Positions 5,483 to 6,280 of a DNA stretch of 6,280 bases are shown here, in pieces (the first letter of the stretch is position 1; each line of letters opens with the position of its first letter). The stretch covers positions 1-6,280 of the forward strand of contig JAIRXI010000086.1 of assembly GCA_031268395.1 (NCBI GenBank). The letters run 5' to 3'. The position numbers and the translations under genes were made by a program. The DNA is from Tannerella sp. GTDB taxonomy: Bacteria; Bacteroidota; Bacteroidia; Bacteroidales; Tannerellaceae. The notes beneath the pieces are model-generated. The model was not told where the DNA came from. It searched no databases and saw only the letters and a program-made list of their open reading frames with translations.

Positions 5483-5910
5483 GACAGGAAAGATCGTCAT
5501 ACGGGACAGATGATCTCTGCCGGCTGTTTGGCAGGAGCCGCCAGGCGTATTATGAGCGGTCGCGTTACGTTGCAGCCACCAGTGTGGAAGAAGATACAAT
5601 TCTGTCACTGGTGCGTGAAGTCCGGAAAGATTTTCCTCGCATGGGAGCGAGGAAACTGCCGGTATGCCTCAAGCCCAAATTTGAGGCGATGCATCTGCAA
5701 ACCGGTCGTGACGCCTTCATTGAGTTGCTGTACCGGAACTTCATGCTGGTGCATAAAGTGAAGAACAGGCGGAAGACAACGTTCTCGAATCACTGGAGGC
5801 ACAAGTATCTAAACCTGACGTCCGGTTACGCGCCGGCGGCTCCGAACCGGCTTTGGGTGAGCGATATTACTTACTCATGTTACGCACCTACAGCGTATTT
5901 AACATTATAA
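5479..5910 (+). pseudogene. IS3-family orfB, truncated after the first catalytic Asp
   Basis: Catalytic subunit of an IS3-family transposase. The N-terminal part is intact in one frame: DDLCRLFGRSRQAYYERS (11-28), the HTH_21-like VREVRKDFPRMGARKL (45-60), GRDAFIELLYRNFMLVHKVK (76-95), and NRLWVSDITY (123-132), which holds the first Asp (129) of the DDE triad. From Ser133 on (5874) the family sequence stops, and ten unrelated residues lead to a TAA at 5908-5910. The second Asp and the Glu, roughly the last 150 residues of the family, are missing. The break coincides with a 14-bp sequence that is repeated at 5911. Confidence 0.85.
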
Positions 5911-5924
5911 ACTCATGTTACGCA
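5873..5924 (+). repeat. 14-bp direct repeat at the orfB break point
   Basis: ACTCATGTTACGCA occurs at 5873-5886 and again at 5911-5924, giving a 38-bp period. The first copy sits exactly where orfB loses family similarity. The second lies 42 bp before a start codon. The pattern suits a duplicated insertion-element end or a recombination scar. Confidence 0.75.
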
Positions 5925-6005
5925 AGCACATGAATGAAAATAAAAAAGGAGTATTATCTTTGTATCATGGAACAAATATTGGATTATATACGGATTATTT
6001 ATTGG
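5911..6005 (+). mobile_element. Possible truncated left end of a second insertion element
   Basis: After the second 14-bp repeat comes an A-rich stretch with AAAAAAGGAG, a perfect -7 box TATCTTTG (5955-5962), and an ATG at 5967 only four bases later. The ATG opens MEQILDYIRIIYWIEN and stops at 6015-6017, but the last few codons already belong to the minus-strand gene fragment beginning around 6002-6007. An insertion-element end, promoter and transposase start, cut after about 13 codons, explains this layout. The stub is too short to identify the protein. A leaderless or near-leaderless transcript is implied if the promoter works. Confidence 0.35.
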
Positions 6006-6280
6006 ATTGAAAATTGACTCCAGATGGTTCCCTGACACACGTGGACGTCTTCCTTCTCTGCCAGATATTGCAGATTGGGCGCCGCCAGAAATCCGGCGAC
6101 CACGCTCTTGGGACGGAATCCGTTGCCGACGATTTCGCTCGCCAGAGCTAATCCTTCGTGTAAATCTCGGTTCACCTGCTCGACCGTGTTGTAGGCATTG
6201 GCAAAATAGCTGCCCGGAATAAACGTCACGTCATCTCCGTACTGCTCGTGATAACCGGCGACAAGTTCACGGATTTTTCG
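5999..6280 (-). pseudogene. Fragment of a DUF3863-like protein, 3' end interrupted, 5' end outside window
   Basis: The frame is open from the right edge (RKIRELVAGYHEQYGDD) through VTFIPGSYFANAYNT, EQVNRDLHEGL, GFRPKSVVAGFLAAPN and VHVCQGTIWSQFSI, then hits TAA at 6001-5999. From memory this resembles Bacteroides proteins of the DUF3863 family, which continue well beyond the IWSQ motif. Their function is not established, and some resemblance to carbohydrate-active proteins has been suggested. About 93 residues are visible. The abrupt end right at a mobile-element junction points to truncation by insertion or deletion. Family assignment is by remembered sequence wording only. Confidence 0.65.

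Larger units (their letters stand above)
5053..5872 (+). mobile_element. Decayed, 3'-truncated IS3-family insertion element
   Basis: The left end is taken as TGTCTTGTCCTGAAATAGC beginning at 5053, an IS150-like terminal sequence starting TG, 55 bp before the orfA start. The element has the two-frame orfA/orfB layout with an A7 slippery run. orfA carries two frameshifts, and orfB stops matching after its first catalytic aspartate at about 5872. No reverse-complement copy of the left end is present downstream, so the right end is lost. The element cannot transpose by itself. Confidence 0.8.

Overview
The window looks like a chromosomal segment of a Bacteroidales-type bacterium. The signs are several copies of the Bacteroidetes -7 promoter box TAnnTTTG, weak Shine-Dalgarno sites with A-rich leaders, transposase types common in that phylum, and a fragment resembling the Bacteroides DUF3863 family. 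I cannot name a genus. The coding core (about 838-5048) is GC-rich, while the flanks are AT-richer and full of gene remnants.

Left flank (1-837): a 21-bp tandem repeat array cut by the window edge, readable as a heptapeptide repeat on either strand. Next come a gene-free AT-rich stretch with a long imperfect inverted repeat, and a multiply frameshifted transposase relic (about 460-693). Nothing recognisable lies between the relic and 838.

Core (838-5048): on the minus strand, in transcription order, are adenosylhomocysteinase (ahcY, 3975-2557), a gap of about 300 bp with its own promoter, and then a tightly overlapping three-gene operon. The operon encodes a ThiS/MoaD-like sulfur carrier (2257-2048), a ThiF/MoeB/HesA-like E1 enzyme (2051-1242) and a JAMM-motif (M67) metallopeptidase (1245-838). 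The carrier ends in Gly-Gly-Gly-Lys instead of the usual free Gly-Gly, so it should need trimming before activation. The JAMM peptidase is the obvious candidate. This matches the logic of the HcyS/HcyF/HcyD protein-thiocarboxylate route to homocysteine described in Wolinella, and AhcY next door also produces homocysteine. No thiamine or molybdopterin genes are present. Divergent to ahcY, a palindromic promoter region carries a -7 box on each strand. It faces a small unrecognised ORF (4087-4341) that overlaps by ATGA a YgjP-type (DUF45) zinc metallopeptidase gene (4338-5048).

Right flank (5053-6280): a decayed IS3-family element begins 4 bp after the metallopeptidase stop. Its orfA has two frameshifts, its A7 slippery site survives, and its orfB is cut after the first catalytic Asp. 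The cut coincides with the first of two 14-bp direct repeats. After the second repeat come a good promoter box and a start codon opening a 16-codon stub, probably the truncated left end of another insertion element. The stub runs into the interrupted 3' part of a minus-strand DUF3863-like gene that enters from the right edge. The picture is a conserved sulfur/methionine block bracketed by successive insertion and deletion scars.
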